This document shows, piece after piece, positions 10,791 through 25,739 of a DNA stretch of 64,000 nt. The position numbers were made by a program, and so were the translations under genes. The notes beneath the pieces were generated by a model. That model did not search any database and had not been told where the DNA came from. It worked only from the letters and a program-made list of their open reading frames with translations. The stretch covers positions 182,164,995 through 182,228,994 of the forward strand of contig OY992536.1 of assembly GCA_963921195.1 (NCBI GenBank). The letters run 5' to 3'. This DNA comes from Pegoplata infirma (Eukaryota > Arthropoda > Insecta > Diptera > Anthomyiidae). Numbering within the stretch: the first letter of the stretch is position 1; each line of letters starts with the position of its first letter.

Positions 10791-11744
10791 AAAAACTTCA
10801 TATGGAATTCAAAATGACACAAATTCCTTAATATTTAAAATATTATATTTTTAATAAATTATTTTCTAAATTATGTAAATCCATATTAATTTATAATACA
10901 AAATAAATTATCCCATCTAGTTGTACTTTGCTAAGACGACGAAAAAAATTTCTAATCTTATTAAAATCTATTAAAATTATTATTTAAAATGAACAAAAAA
11001 AAATACAAATGAAAAAACTAAACCGGTTGGCTATTTAAATTAAATTGTTTTCCAATTTAATAAATATGTAATTTATTATATAAAAGTATCTAAAGGTCAT
11101 TTGAAAATAAGGAAGCATAGTTTTTTTTATATTTTTTTAGAATTTTAACACGTCTGAAAATTTTAATTTTGCATCAGCAACTTCCAATTTAAAAAACAGT
11201 CGTTTTAATCTCTGGGAACCACATCAATTAGCCAAGTTATTAAATGTTGTAAATGATTGGGGTTTTATTTATTTATGTATTTATTATTTTAAACTATTAG
11301 ACATTATTTTTTTTCTAATACAAAAAATGATAATAATACTATATAACAACGTTTAATAATTTAAATTCACTAACCGGTTTTGAATAGATTTGGAAAAACA
11401 AAATATTAGTTAAAATGAAATGAAATATATTACCTGACAATTAAAACTAATTTAAATAATCCAGTTTGTTTTATTAATTTATGTATTAGTGTGTGTAAAA
11501 AAAGTGAATTTGTTTTTTTTTTTTGTTTTAATACCATTCTGAAGTAAAGTTTTACAACATTGTAGTGATGTAAAATTTTCAACTACACTTAAAAGAAAAA
11601 CTCTGCCAAAAAATCTGTAAAACGACTTTCAGTTGGATTTAGCAAACTTTCAGCAGATTTTTCTGCTCAAATGGATATTTTTACTAAAATCTCTGTTATT
11701 CAGTTTCAGAAAAAATAAAAGAAATTTTACTGCGTTTTTACTGC
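10791..11744. other. AT-rich spacer, nothing recognised
   Basis: A/T-rich DNA with no coding frame over 60 codons and no recognisable transposon end. The right-hand part is the target region of the hAT insertion that follows. Confidence 0.4.
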
Positions 11745-11752
11745 GTATATTA

Positions 11753-12773
11753 TAGGGTGTTCAGCCGAATAACTTTTGTTCGATTAATCGAACAATTTTA
11801 GACGAATAATTGTTCGATTAATTTAAAATTGCTAATTTCGATTAAAGGGTTAATCGAAGAATTTATGCCGATTAATCGATTAATAATAACTAGGTATAAG
11901 ATTTTCATGCACTAAAAAATCGAAAATATGCGCTTAAAATATGCGCTAAAAAATTCAAAATATGCACTAAAAAACCTAAAAATATGCGCTTAAAAATAAA
12001 ATGTGTGCAATAAAAATCTTGTTTTGATAGGAAAAACTTCTTAAAAAGCAAAAAGTAGCGACGGGTTTAAATAGTAACGTTTAACACTTTATATAAGCAA
12101 GATTTTTTAGAAATTAACACAATCTATAAAAAAACATTTAAAGAAAAAAATTATTTTTCTTATTTCCAAAATAAATTTTTAAAATTTAAAATAGTTTTTG
12201 AAACAAATAATTTTCAATTTGGGTTTTTGCTAATTTATGCCAAAATATGCAAAAATATGCACTTAAAATTTGGAAATATGCACAAAATATCCATTTAAAA
12301 CCAAAATATGCAAAAATATGTATTTTCACCAAAATATGCAAAAATATGCAATAACAAATCGATGCCATTTTAACGCCAATTTCTTGATTCGGAAAGATAA
12401 TTGGTCGATATCGTTTTTAGTCTATCGACAAAAAACATGCATTTGCATGGAAATCTCATCCCTAATAATAACATATGATTTATCTGTAAATTTGTATTTT
12501 TTTTTTTAATTTTCTCAAACAAAATTGCAGAAAACTTACATTTTGATGCATTTTGTAATGCTGTTACATTTGTTTTGTTTTTTTATGTTAATAAAATGTT
12601 AAAATGTTTCTAAAATTGTCGAAAAAAATCTAGTAATTTAGAAAATTTCAGAATTTAGAATTATTCGATTAATCGATCAATTTTATTTTTTTTTTTTGAT
12701 TAATCGAACAAGTCAAAAATGCCAAATGTCGATTAATCGAACAATAAAAAACACCGATTAATTGAACACCCTA
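11753..12773. mobile_element. Non-autonomous hAT element (TAGGGTGTTCA ends)
   Basis: The termini are TAGGGTGTTCAGCCGAATAA and the mirrored TTAATTGAACACCCTA. The exact 8 bp duplication GTATATTA flanks it at 11745-11752 and 12774-12781, which is diagnostic of hAT transposition. GATTAATCGA palindromes crowd both subterminal regions, as in the hAT element at 58615-59885, suggesting a shared transposase. The interior (about 11920-12355) holds degenerate repeats of AATATGC. The two open frames there are translations of that repeat. No transposase coding is visible. Confidence 0.85.
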
Positions 12774-12844
12774 GTATATTAATATTTTAATATGAACATT
12801 AGCGATTTGTCATTAAAATTCCCTTTGCTACCTGTAGTAGAAAA

Positions 12845-13443
12845 AACAAGTAAAACAGTTAAATTCGGCCTTGCCAAATCTGGTGATACCCTCCACAATT
12901 TCTAAAAGGTTATTGCAAAAAACTTTATGTAAAAGGAAACTACTTTTGAAAAAAAAAAAATTTTTTTGAAAAAAAATTTCCGCGAAAAAAAATTGGGTTC
13001 AAAAAAAAAAACCGCAATTTTTTTATTTTTTTTGGTCAAAAAATATGTTCGTACTTGTTTAAATATCATTTGGTGTTCAATTATGTTCACATAAGTTTTG
13101 TATTTTTAGGTTATGTTGAATGTACTAAAATGTTTGAGGTGTCCTTACACTTTCGTTCATAACTTTTGAACCGCTAAATCGATTTTGCAATACCAAGCTT
13201 GTCGGGAGAATTTACAATAATGATGTTAAGTTTAAGTCATCTCCGTGTAATATTTTGGCCGTGATCACCATTTCCATAGACAGACAGACAAACGGACAAA
13301 CGGCCATCGCTACAATGTCTTAAAATCGATCTGGGATCATGAATAAATATTCTTTATGGGTTCCCAGACCGATATTTCGATGAGTTACAAACGGAATGAC
13401 AAACTTATATATACCGTCTATCACTAGAGTGGAGGGTATAAAA
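12845..13443 (-). mobile_element. DINE-like element, subfamily A, copy 3 (minus strand, uninterrupted)
   Basis: A complete ~600 bp copy. On the minus strand it runs from TATACCCTCCACTCTAGTGA near 13443, through GTTTGTAACTCATCGAAATA and a short (GTCY)n stretch near 13280-13305, to a 3' end with GGAGGGTATCACCAGATTTG, a hairpin remnant (GGCAAGGCCGAA) and TTTAACTGTTTTACTTG. It serves as an empty-site reference for the split copies at 6845 and 9346. Confidence 0.8.
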
Positions 13444-13482
13444 AGTGTTTTGCTTAAACAAATTTTCCAACAGGAATACTCG

Positions 13483-14472
13483 CACCGAAAAAAATAAAAA
13501 AAAGTATTTGAGTAAATTTGTAATACTATTGAGTAAATAATTACTCAGTTTTGCACCAGTAAACTATTTAATAGTATTGAGTAAATTTTAAATAAAAATT
13601 TATTTAATCTTTGCCAAAAAATTTGAGTAAATTTTTAATTGAGTAGAGTAAAAATTTAATTTGAGTAAATTTTTAATTGACACAATTAAAAATTTACTCA
13701 AAATTTATAAATTTATTTTTTAAAAAAAGTTCAAAAAAGTTTTAAATTTTTTTTTGCAAAAAAAAAAACAAAAAACTTGTTTTTTCAAACTTAACCAAAC
13801 ATATTTATGTCTTAAAGACATAGGAAAATTATATAAAGACGATTTAAACTTTCATATATTTACATATACAAAAAACTATAAAGTAAACGAGAATTCAAAA
13901 AACTATAAGAGCTTAAAAAAAATAAAAAAACTTTTAAATTTTTATTAAAAATTATTGTTTCTATAAAGACAGTCGAGCTCAGGCTCTAATTATAATTATG
14001 TATTATAATTATTTGATTTTTTGAAATTTTAATTTTTCTAAAAATTTAAGACATCCTGGTTTGTTTCTTAATACTTTCATATTATCAAGTTATAATAATC
14101 TTCAGAAAAACTTTTAATGTCAAATTTATTTAGTTAATAGTCAATAAAACTCTATATGTGAAAATTATTTACAGATCGCCGACAAGGATTGAACTCATCA
14201 TCATCTGTAATACTTTGCTATTAATTGCTTGTAACGTACAATCACTCTAGACCGATACGCCAAGTAGGCTGTTAAGCAAGTATCAACTAAATCTGATTTT
14301 TTCAATTCGAGTGTGGTTGTTGCTGTTGTTGTTTTTATTAAATTATTTACTTAACTTGTTTTTAAAATGTTTGAATAAATTTTTAATTGTGTCAATTAAA
14401 AAATTACTCAATTTTACTTTTTAAATTTAAACAAGTGATTACTCAAATTTGTTACCTCCATTTTTTTCTGTG
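13483..14472. mobile_element. CACCG-ended DNA element with a tRNA-like segment
   Basis: The inverted ends are CACCGAAAAAAATAA and the mirrored TTTTTTTCTGTG. CG flanks both ends (13481-13482 and 14473-14474), consistent with the 2 bp duplication of the 6990-8020 element. TTGAGTAAATTT motifs repeat in both orientations near both ends. A tRNA-like segment sits at about 14170-14270. The 64-codon frame at 13754-13948 has no recognisable domain. Confidence 0.65.
14168..14275 (-). other. tRNA-like segment in the CACCG element
   Basis: On the minus strand an A-box-like TGGCGTATCGG is followed after about 57 bases by a B-box-like AGTTCAATCCT. The wide spacing resembles a tRNA with a long variable arm or a degraded one. 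No confident cloverleaf; probably a tRNA-derived relic. Confidence 0.4.
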
Positions 14473-15654
14473 CGGGAAGGATTTGCATCATTAAATTTAA
14501 TATTTTAGGGTATACCTCTTGTATAGTACAATTAATTCTATAGAAATATTTTCAAATATTAAAAATTTATTACTGTAGAAGATTACTTATTCCTTCTACT
14601 ATAAAAAAAATCTCAGGTTCTAAAGCATTTCTCTGTTAGCATTATTTGCAGATTCGGAAACAATTTTCTCATAGAAAAATATCAGATTTGAGACATGCTT
14701 CATCAAGAGAGTTTTCTGAGAAATTATAAAATTAACTGAATTTAATTTAGTTTTTTTCAGTTCATATTAATTCTTTTTGAGAAATAATAATTGTCGTTGT
14801 ACAATGAGAAAACCTGAAAAAAATCAAGTGACAACACAGGTTAAGTTGAGATGTCGACAACTTTCGGAAGATGTCACGCTTTCATCATCATATTGTTGTT
14901 TAGGCGTCCACTACATTTTACAGTAAAATCAACAAAAATTGTTGTTGTTTTTAACTATGGACAACTACATAAAACAGTAAAAACTACTATTACTTCAAAT
15001 TACAGTTGTTTTTACAGTAACTCAAATTGTCTGAATTTTTTTATCAAAAAATAAAACTTCTAAAAATCAAAAATGGTTAAAATTATTTGAAAATAACTCC
15101 AGCTTCCAACTCGTTGAACACATCCGTTTTTCTAAAAATTTATAGAAAATTATTTTAGATTAAAAACAACTACATAAAGAAACTTTTACTACAATGTAGT
15201 AATTTTTTGTATTTAGTTTCAAAACGACTACAAAAAATTGTTTGAGATTTAGGGGCCTCTTCACAAAAAGAGTCATAACTCAATCACAACTCAATTGTTC
15301 CATGTGGTTTTTGTAAACAATCATAAAAAAATTCAAATTTTGTTTGAAAATTTCAAAAAAATAAAGACCTGCTACCCACATCGTCTCAAAATTGACAAAT
15401 AATTTTAAATTTTGAGACTTTTTATGATTGTGTTTACAACAAACTAGGGCTGTCAAACGGGATCGGTTTTTTAAAATCCCGGGATTCGGGATTTGAAAAT
15501 CGAAATCCCGGGATCCCGGGATTTTTCGGGATCACGGGATTTTTCGGGATCCCGGGATCTTTCGGGATTCCGGGATTTTTTGGGATTAAATTTCTTTGAT
15601 TATAAGAGTAAAAAAATAGAAGACTCTTTATGTTTCAATTTTATTGTACACATT

Positions 15655-15750
15655 AAGATGGCTAGTTGGTAGCGTGCTAGCCCATTAAGCAGGGAGTCGT
15701 GGGTTTGATTCCCACGAAAACCCTTGGGTCTAGTCGCTACAACGAAATTA
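15655..15750 (+). mobile_element. tRNA-derived SINE fragment
   Basis: It shares with the SINE at 50196-50419 the head GGCTAGTTGGTAGCGTGCTA, the B-box region GTGGGTTTGATTCCCAC and the following CGCTACAACGA. It breaks off into A-rich DNA after that. No transcript evidence; a degraded copy. Confidence 0.7.
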
Positions 15751-16194
15751 TTAAAAAAAAATATTTCTAATTATTCTGATTGTTATTTAAAGGCAATTAA
15801 AAAACTAAGTATGCGCCACTTATGCAGTTTTCAAGTAATTATTATTATTAAATATTTAGCAATGAACTAAAAAAGCATTGAGGGGTTTGTTATGGAAAAT
15901 GACAACTTTTATTTGCTTTTGGTTTCATCCCATTCCGATTTTGGTCGTTGCACTGTATAATTTTAAAACTAATTTAAAGAAAATTTAAAATAATAAAAAC
16001 ATTTAAAGGAGAAAAGTAATAATATAATACATTAGACTTTAATTTTTTTGTATAAAACAAGCTTTTCTTGCAATTTTTAACGTCCGGCAAAAATTTTATT
16101 CTCCTACGCCTAAAACTTATGTGGTACAAATTTGAGGCCTATCGGATTTTTTTAGAAAATGTTCTCCACAACCTGCAAACTTTGGTCAAAGGGC

Positions 16195-16275
16195 TTCGTG
16201 ACTGTGGCTTAATGGTTAGTGCGTTGAAGTATTATCCAGCAACCCTGGGTAGAACTCTCAGCTCAGCCAAATTCG
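16195..16275 (+). other. Possible tRNA-like segment
   Basis: GTGGCTTAATGGTTAGTGCG resembles the D-arm/A-box part of a tRNA, and GGGTAGAACTCTC about 35 bases later is a weak B-box. The match is partial, and the 76-codon frame overlapping it has no domain. Confidence 0.3.
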
Positions 16276-16332
16276 TGGCCAGGTACGTTGAAAATTAAAA
16301 ACAAGTTTTAGTTTTAATTTTTTTATGTAAAT

Positions 16333-17218
16333 CATAGATGGGAATTTTCATTACCATTGAATTTTCATTACCATTGGTTGATATCAATGATAATGAAAAA
16401 AATGTCATTACCATTTAATGGTAATTAAATTTTTTTAATTAAAAAAATAATTACTAATCGTAATGAAATGCACCAATTGTTGAAAAACACCAATTATAAT
16501 TGGTTTCAAAACAATTGGTTTGCACATTTTTTGTTTGTTTTGAAAAGTTAAAAATTTAAACATCAAAGTATGTTTTTTAAAAAATATGAAAATGTCAAAG
16601 ACAAAAATCAAAACCTAAATAAAAAATTTCATTCAAATTTGTGTTATAATAACTGGTCAATAAATAAAAATTGTCAATGGGGACTAATTTTTTTTTTTTA
16701 ATTTTACCATTAAAGAAAAGATTTTTATTTTTAGCACAATTTTATTTTTAGATTTTATTTAAATTCATTACACTTCACCAACCAAAAACAACCACCAACT
16801 GAGCAAATAGTACATCACATCTTCAGGACACCAAATTCTCGACTTCTTAACTCCTATACAAGCTGCAATCATATTTCCATTTATTCTCCATCTGAAAAAA
16901 TATTATTAGTTATTTTTTTATTAAAGGAAGACACAAATTAGCAAATAAAACTTACCATTACAAAATTAAAATCCGTTTTTGTTTTTTTATTTTTATAAAA
17001 TGATGTTGAGTTTTGAAATTTGTAAACAAATAAATAAAATTTGATTAACAGGGTAACTGATAGATTGTTTTTATTAACTAAAAACCCAGTTGTTCGTAAC
17101 CAGCCCAGTTATTTTAAATTTATTTCAAATCAACTGAGGATTTTCGTAACTATCTAACTGGGGAGTTTTTTCGGTGCATCAATTAATTGGTGCCTTTAAT
17201 TAATTAGTCCCATCTATG
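16333..17218. mobile_element. hAT element with CATAGATGGGA ends (level 3 of the nest)
   Basis: The termini CATAGATGGGA and TCCCATCTATG are flanked by the perfect 8 bp duplication ATGTAAAT (16325-16332 and 17219-17226). The 886 bp interior has ATTACCATT motifs near the left end and no transposase. It is the youngest layer of the nest because it interrupts the 15445-17393 hAT. Confidence 0.88.
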
Positions 17219-17837
17219 ATGTAAATGTAACAATAATTGAACAAAGTTGTATTTTTAAAAATAAATTCTCATACATTTTTAATATTTCAAAAATCCCGGG
17301 ATTTGAGCTTTAAAAAATCCCGGGATTCGGGATTCATTTTATGACAAAAATCCCGGGATTTCGGGATTCGGGATTTCGGGATTGACAGCCCTACAACAAA
17401 CACAGGAAATATGAAGTTTGAAAATAATAAAATTAGTCATAACCAGTCATAACTGTGAATAGGCATGTTAAAAAAAAAACAACTGAAATTGTAGTTGAAA
17501 ACAACAACTAGCACTTACTACACAAATGACCGTCATGTAGTAACTGCAATAATTTTCTAAGTGTAATGGTGGGTATACGGGTTATTCGTATATTCGATTT
17601 ATTCAAAAGTTTCATCTAAATGGCTAATTTTAATCTGACACGCATCAAGTGTGTGGCAATTGAAGAAGTGCTGATGATGGCAGCGTAGCACCTTCCGAAA
17701 GTTGTCCACATCTTAATTTAGCCATGTGTTCACTTTATTTTTCTTTTCCCGATTTTCAAATTTTATAACAACAATTACTATTTCTCAGAAATAAATTATA
17801 TGGACTCAAACCGAACTAAGTAAAAATTCAGTTTATG

Positions 17838-17970
17838 GGTTTTATTAGTAAAGAAAATAATGACCTTGAGCCAGAATAAACATCCTAAAAATATAATATT
17901 TTATTTTATATAATATTTTAGAGGTCGAATAAAACATTTTTTATAAATTAATAAAAATTAATCAGAATTT
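17838..17970 (+). repeat. Dispersed repeat R, copy 1
   Basis: The unit contains AATAATGACCTTGAGCCAGA, then ATAATATTTT, GGTCGAATAAAAC and AAAAATTAATCAGAATTT. Further copies lie at 18355-18440, 19970-20095, 22155-22282 and 57195-57302. The family is not identified. Confidence 0.65.
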
Positions 17971-19500
17971 GAACACAATGGTTGGCACGCGATAGTGATG
18001 AATAACCGTAATATGGTATTATTACACTCACAACAACAAATAACATATTGTTGTAGTCCAATGGACTATCATATGTAAAACTGTTTTAAATATTTTTGTT
18101 GGTTATTGACAATCGTTGCCTTACTAGTATAGTACAATTTCTTCGTCATTATAATTCCCATTGTGGATAGAGTCTAATATGTATTAATATTTTAGTTTGT
18201 GCGCAAACGATTTGTCATTATACTCGTTTGCTACTTTGTAGTAAATCGTTTCTATTTTTGCTAAATAATCTTGACAATGGAATCTGACAAATTCCGAAAC
18301 ACGTGTCGATTAAGTCTAGCAAAAATTACCAACATTAATAAATTTAAAACAGAAAAAGAATAAACATCCTCAAAATATAATATTTTAAAGGTCGAATAAA
18401 ATAGTTTTTATTGTTTAATAAAAATTAATCAGAAATTTATATCAGAAATATTAAAAAAATCAAAAGAACTCTTAAAAGGATAGAAAAATTCAGGAGAATT
18501 CGACAATATTCAAGAAAATTGAAACAGGAAATTGTGGTTGATTCGTCACACAAAACTCTTTTTCATTAAATTTTCGTATTCCGAATTTCTAATTTCTTGT
18601 ATATCTAATAATTATTCCAAAATAACCGATTATTACATCACTTTCAAATTAAATATTTTAAAGAATATTTCATGATTTTTTTTACAAATATTTATTTGAG
18701 TGTATGCGTATAATTGAACAAAATTTGCGAATTTGTTATTTTCGTTTTTCATATTATTTTTTTGTAATTTGTAAAACTTGTTGATCTAATACACCGACAT
18801 TTTGTTTTGGCGGTCACACAAAAATGCCAAACAAACCATACCAACCAACCAGCCAGTCAGTTAGACAGTTTGCAACCAATCTTACGTATGCGGAATTGAT
18901 TTTTAAATTTTTTTTACTAAAATACAACTTTAGAGATCATTTGGTATTGAGTTTTGAATCTCAGTCTAATTGTTCATTACTTACAACAATCATTCATACT
19001 TACTTTACAAACAACTTGGGTTGCCTGCCATATATGGCACATAACAAGGTGCTGTAAGAGGTGGGGTTAATTTAAAATATTTTTTTTATTTTTTTTTTGC
19101 ATTTAATTCTTTTTTTCAACTTAAAAAAATCAATTGCTTTCAATTTCAAGGTTTTTTTCGGTTTGGAATTTAATTTTTTTTTTTTTTTAACAAGTTGTCA
19201 TTTGTATGTTTATTTTTTATTTTTTTAGAAAAATTGCAATTTTATGTGTTGTTTGTTTTTAGATTTTTTTTTTATTGAAAATGACAGCTATTTTTTATTT
19301 TTTGCTGAAAAAAATATTGTAAGAACTTTGATGTTTTTGGTGGCGTGTTAAATGAGGGTTTGTGGTTGTCTTTACATACACTTAAAAAAATAAATGTTAG
19401 AAAATAAATAGAAAAGAAATTAAAATAAAAATTTAAAAAAAAAATATTTTTTTTTAAATTGAGTTTTGATATTTGTAGAAATTATTACACATATTTTTAA
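17971..19500. repeat. AT-rich DNA with repeat R copy 2 and related segments
   Basis: 18165-18330 shares with 19640-19910 the motifs CGATTTGTCATT, GACAATGGAATCTGACAAAT and CACGTGTCGATTAAGTCT. Repeat R copy 2 lies at 18355-18440. The 77-codon frame at 18824-19057 follows a short less AT-rich patch with repeated CCAACCAACCAGCCAGTCAG, but it has no recognisable domain. No gene is claimed. Confidence 0.5.
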
Positions 19501-20019
19501 CAAGATTTATTCTAGCTCGAGGTCATTCTTTCCTTTACTAATTAAAACTATTATATTATCATAGAATAATTTTCAAGAAAATAGTTTTTCTGTTATAAAT
19601 TTAGTTATCTATATTGTACATTTTTGCAAGACTTAGTCGACACGTGTTTCGGAATTTGTCAGATTCCATTGTCAAGACTATTTAGCAATAGTCTTGATCT
19701 TACTAATTGTAAGAGATTGCATTTTATTCTTATAATTCTCAATGAGGGTAGAGTTGAATATGTATTATTTTTTTTGTTAGAACATACGCGATTTGTCATT
19801 TAAATTTACTTTGCTTCTTGTAGTATAGAGATTTTGTATTTGCTAAATAGTCTTGACAATGGAATATGGCAAATTCCAAAGCACGTGTCGATTAAGTCTT
19901 GCAAAAATCTCAAATATAATAAATTAACAACAGAAAAATAATTTTCTTAAAAACTATTCTATAAAAATATCATAGTTTTAATTAGTAAAGGAAATAATGA
20001 CCTCGAGCTAGAATAAACC
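19501..20019. repeat. 0.5 kb palindrome (foldback-type repeat)
   Basis: The left arm (TTATTCTAGCTCGAGGTCAT, then CACGTGTTTCGGAATTTG and CATTGTCAAGACTATTTAGC) is mirrored by the right arm (CTAAATAGTCTTGACAATGG, CAAAGCACGTGTCGATTAAG, ATGACCTCGAGCTAGAATAA). The arms are about 200 bp each with a spacer of about 140 bp. The right outer part overlaps repeat R. Single-base differences show moderate age. Confidence 0.75.
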
Positions 20020-20095
20020 TACTGAAAATATATTTTAAAGGTCAAATTACACAATTTTTATTTTTTAATAAAAATTAATCAGAATTATTACAAAT

Positions 20096-20839
20096 ATTTA
20101 TAAAAATATATCCATTAAAAAATATTTGTAATTTAACATTTTTTTTTAATAGTTTTTAAGAAAGTTTTAGTGTTTTTCAAATTTTAAAAACAACCTAAAA
20201 CTGTAAAATTCGTTAACTTGGTCTTTTTTGTTTCATTCAACCTATTTTTTTTTTTTTTAAGTGCATTCAATTTTTTTAAAACAATTTCTATTTCATTTAT
20301 TAGTTTGGTTATTTTACTATATATTTTTTTAAATATTTTTTTTTTGTATAACTAGTTCTCTGTATCTCTATCTTGTTTACTTAAATAGAATATGACAATC
20401 CCAAGTTTAATTTTTTTTATATATATATTTAAATGACGCAGTTTATTAATAAAAGGAATATTTCGTGACTTGATGTAAGAATACGAAAACAAAATATAAA
20501 TTAACAAAAAAAAAATAGATTTCTGTCAAAATGTTTGATTATTTATTATTGCATTTAAATGTCAATGGTGTATTTTCTGTACAAGTTTGTTATTTACTTA
20601 ACGGTTACCACCTTTTTGAATAATCGGTTACTTAAATCTTTGTAACATTAACAAACAACATTCCTAGCGGAAATTTAAATTTTGACAAATAGAAAATAAA
20701 ATGACATCATTTTAAAATTTTTAAATAAAATTAATAAAAAAAAAAATTAAAATATTCGAAAGACATCTTTTAACAGAAAAATTTAAAGAGTCTAGAAATA
20801 AATTTATTTATTTTTTTTTGCCTTGGAAAATCAGAGCAA
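20096..20839. other. AT-rich spacer, nothing recognised
   Basis: T-rich DNA without coding frames or clear transposon ends. Confidence 0.4.
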
Positions 20840-21400
20840 TAATGCATTTGCTTATATTAATGAAACATTTCATAAATGCTATGAAACTATTTTTAAATAT
20901 AATGATTTTTGTCACTAAAGTTCTTTCAATGTAACTGTTTCATAAATATTACGAAATGTTTCATAAATACTATGAAACATTTCATTGAAATAATATTTTT
21001 TTTAAGGATTAATGGAACTATTTCATAGTATCAATGAAGTGTTTAATAAATACTATGACATTTTTAATTTATATAACGAACGGTTTTCATAAATGCAATG
21101 AATCATTTCAAAAACATTTCATAGTATTTATGAAAAATTTTAAAATGATTTGTTGCGATGGAGGATAATACAAAGATAAATTTTTTCTGTTCATTTTTCG
21201 AGAGATCTCAAAAGTACCAAGGTTCACTTATTTATCTTCTTAGAATAGAAACTTTCCAAAAAGTACTTTTATCAGAATGTTTTTCTTTTCACTGCACTCA
21301 AAGAAAAAGCTTCATTATATTTATGAAAGCTGTCAAAAATATAATGAAAATCATCATTAAAGTTTGTTCAATGTAAAAGTTTCATAAATACAATGAAACA
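20840..21400. repeat. Diverged TTTCATAAATA / TATGAAA repeats
   Basis: Many copies of TTTCATAAATRCTATGAAA and fragments of it in irregular order. Its complement is nearly itself, so the block is self-complementary at short range. The same repeats resume at 22290-22460, 25575-25735 and 26440-26995, so one array was probably broken by the CACTC element, repeat R, the LINE and the repeat at 25740. Confidence 0.65.
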
Positions 21401-22146
21401 CACTTAAAAAATTATGTCATTAACTGTTTGTAGTTTATTTTAAAAAATTTTACGTTTAGTCGTTTTTAAAAGAAAAAACGTTTGTTTGATGTTCAGTTTT
21501 AATTAATGACTTTTGTTCTTTATTTCAAAAATAACACACTAAAAAATAAAGACTTTCATTAAAATTTAAATTTAAACATTTAAACATGTAAAAACTACTG
21601 ATTCTTCTTTAAATTTTTAATGATTTGTGTAAGTATTTTTTTTTTTAATTGTTGGTATTTTTTAATGAGATATCATTAGTTTTTACCTACACAAGTAGGT
21701 TATTTTTTTGTAGAAAAAAAGTTCAAAAAATTATTTATAGAAATATAAAAACATGTTTGTATCAAGTGACTTTGGCACGATGGGTAGAGTGTCTGGGCAG
21801 AATGTAGTTGATTGCGGGATCGATTCCCCAAAATTTTTTTAAAAATTTTTAAAAAATATTTCAATAGAAAATTGTAAAAAATCACTTACGAAATCATTAA
21901 TTTTTAATGTTTTCGTAGGTTATTTTTTTGGATTTTGTTGGTAAAAATAACAGAACTATCATCAATTTTTAATGTTTTCGGAGGTTTTTCGAATTTGTTG
22001 GTAAAAAAGAATGAAAATTTTGTCAACAATAAAAAATAAATCTTAAAACAAATAAATAAATAAATAACTGGCATGGTTTTCAAATGTTTTATCACTTGTT
22101 TTAAATATGTTTTTCATTTGTTTTTGCCTACAAAATATTTTGAGTG
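21401..22146 (-). mobile_element. CACTC-ended non-autonomous DNA element, copy 3 (inverted)
   Basis: It runs from CACTTAAAAAATTATGTCAT to GCCTACAAAATATTTTGAGTG. The 2 bp flanks are CA and TA, so the duplication is imperfect. The tRNA-like segment lies on the plus strand at 21766-21830. The length, 746 bp, reflects small internal deletions compared with the ~810 bp copies. Two small open frames on the minus strand are not convincing. Confidence 0.8.
21766..21830 (+). other. tRNA-like segment in CACTC element copy 3
   Basis: TGGCACGATGG (9 of 11 to an A-box consensus) and GGATCGATTCC (10 of 11 to a B-box consensus) are about 35 bases apart, as in a class I tRNA. This is the clearest of the tRNA-like segments in the CACTC family. 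Acceptor-stem pairing is not evident, so it is not called as a tRNA gene. Confidence 0.55.
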
Positions 22147-22154
22147 TATGAGAA

Positions 22155-22282
22155 CATCATGGTTTTAATTAGTAAAGAAAATAATGACCTCGAGCCAGAA
22201 TAAACATCCTCAAAATATAATATTTTAAAGGTCGAATAAAACAATTTTTATTGTTTAATAAAAATTAATCAGAATTTTTATA
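22155..22282 (+). repeat. Dispersed repeat R, copy 4
   Basis: It contains AATAATGACCTCGAGCCAGA, CATCCTCAAAATATAATATT, GGTCGAATAAAAC and AAAAATTAATCAGAATTT, nearly identical to the 18355-18440 copy. Confidence 0.65.
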
Positions 22283-22460
22283 ATGAAAATCTTTAATAAA
22301 GTTTGTTCAATGTAAAAGTTTCATAAAAAAATTCATAAAAAAATTTTCATTATATTTATGAATGATTTCATAAATATATTGAATATAATTTCACTTGTAT
22401 ATATATAATCTTTTATATAAATTATATTAATCTTTTATATAAATTTTCATAAATATTATT

Positions 22461-25574
<3,114 letters not shown>

Positions 25575-25739
25575 GTTTCATAAATACGATGAAACATTTC
25601 AGAGATTTAATTTATTTTTTCTCAAATATTTGATCATGTAAGGTAACTATTTAATAGTATTTATGAACAACTTCAGTGGTACCATGAAATAGTTCCATAA
25701 ATATAATGAAATGCCAAAAAAAAAAGATATTATTTTTAT

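Larger units (their letters stand above)
15445..17393. mobile_element. hAT element with TAGGGCTGTC ends (level 2 of the nest)
   Basis: The termini TAGGGCTGTCAAACGGGAT and the mirrored GGGATTGACAGCCCTA are flanked by the perfect 8 bp duplication CAACAAAC (15437-15444 and 17394-17401). The subterminal regions are packed with ATCCCGGGAT and TTTCGGGAT repeats on both sides, likely transposase-binding sites. The interior carries a SINE fragment at 15655-15750, a copy of the composite repeat seen at 1770-3645, and a younger hAT at 16333-17218. There is no transposase. Confidence 0.88.
14700..17860. mobile_element. Outer inverted-repeat element holding two nested hAT elements
   Basis: Sequence at 14745-14890 (GAGAAATAATAATTG, then CAACTTTCGGAAGATGTCAC and CATCATCAT) is mirrored at 17660-17840 (ATGATGGCAGCG, CTTCCGAAAGTTGTCCAC, TCTCAGAAATAAATTAT). 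A partial relative lies at 25740-26360. The arms enclose a 1.9 kb hAT element, which itself holds a 0.9 kb hAT element. The outer ends are not sharp and no target duplication was found, so the limits are approximate. Small open frames here are not convincing genes. Confidence 0.55.

Noticed and set aside
21766..21830. Functional tRNA gene
   Set aside because: A- and B-box similarity is good, but the same sequence sits at the same place in every CACTC element and acceptor-stem pairing is not apparent.
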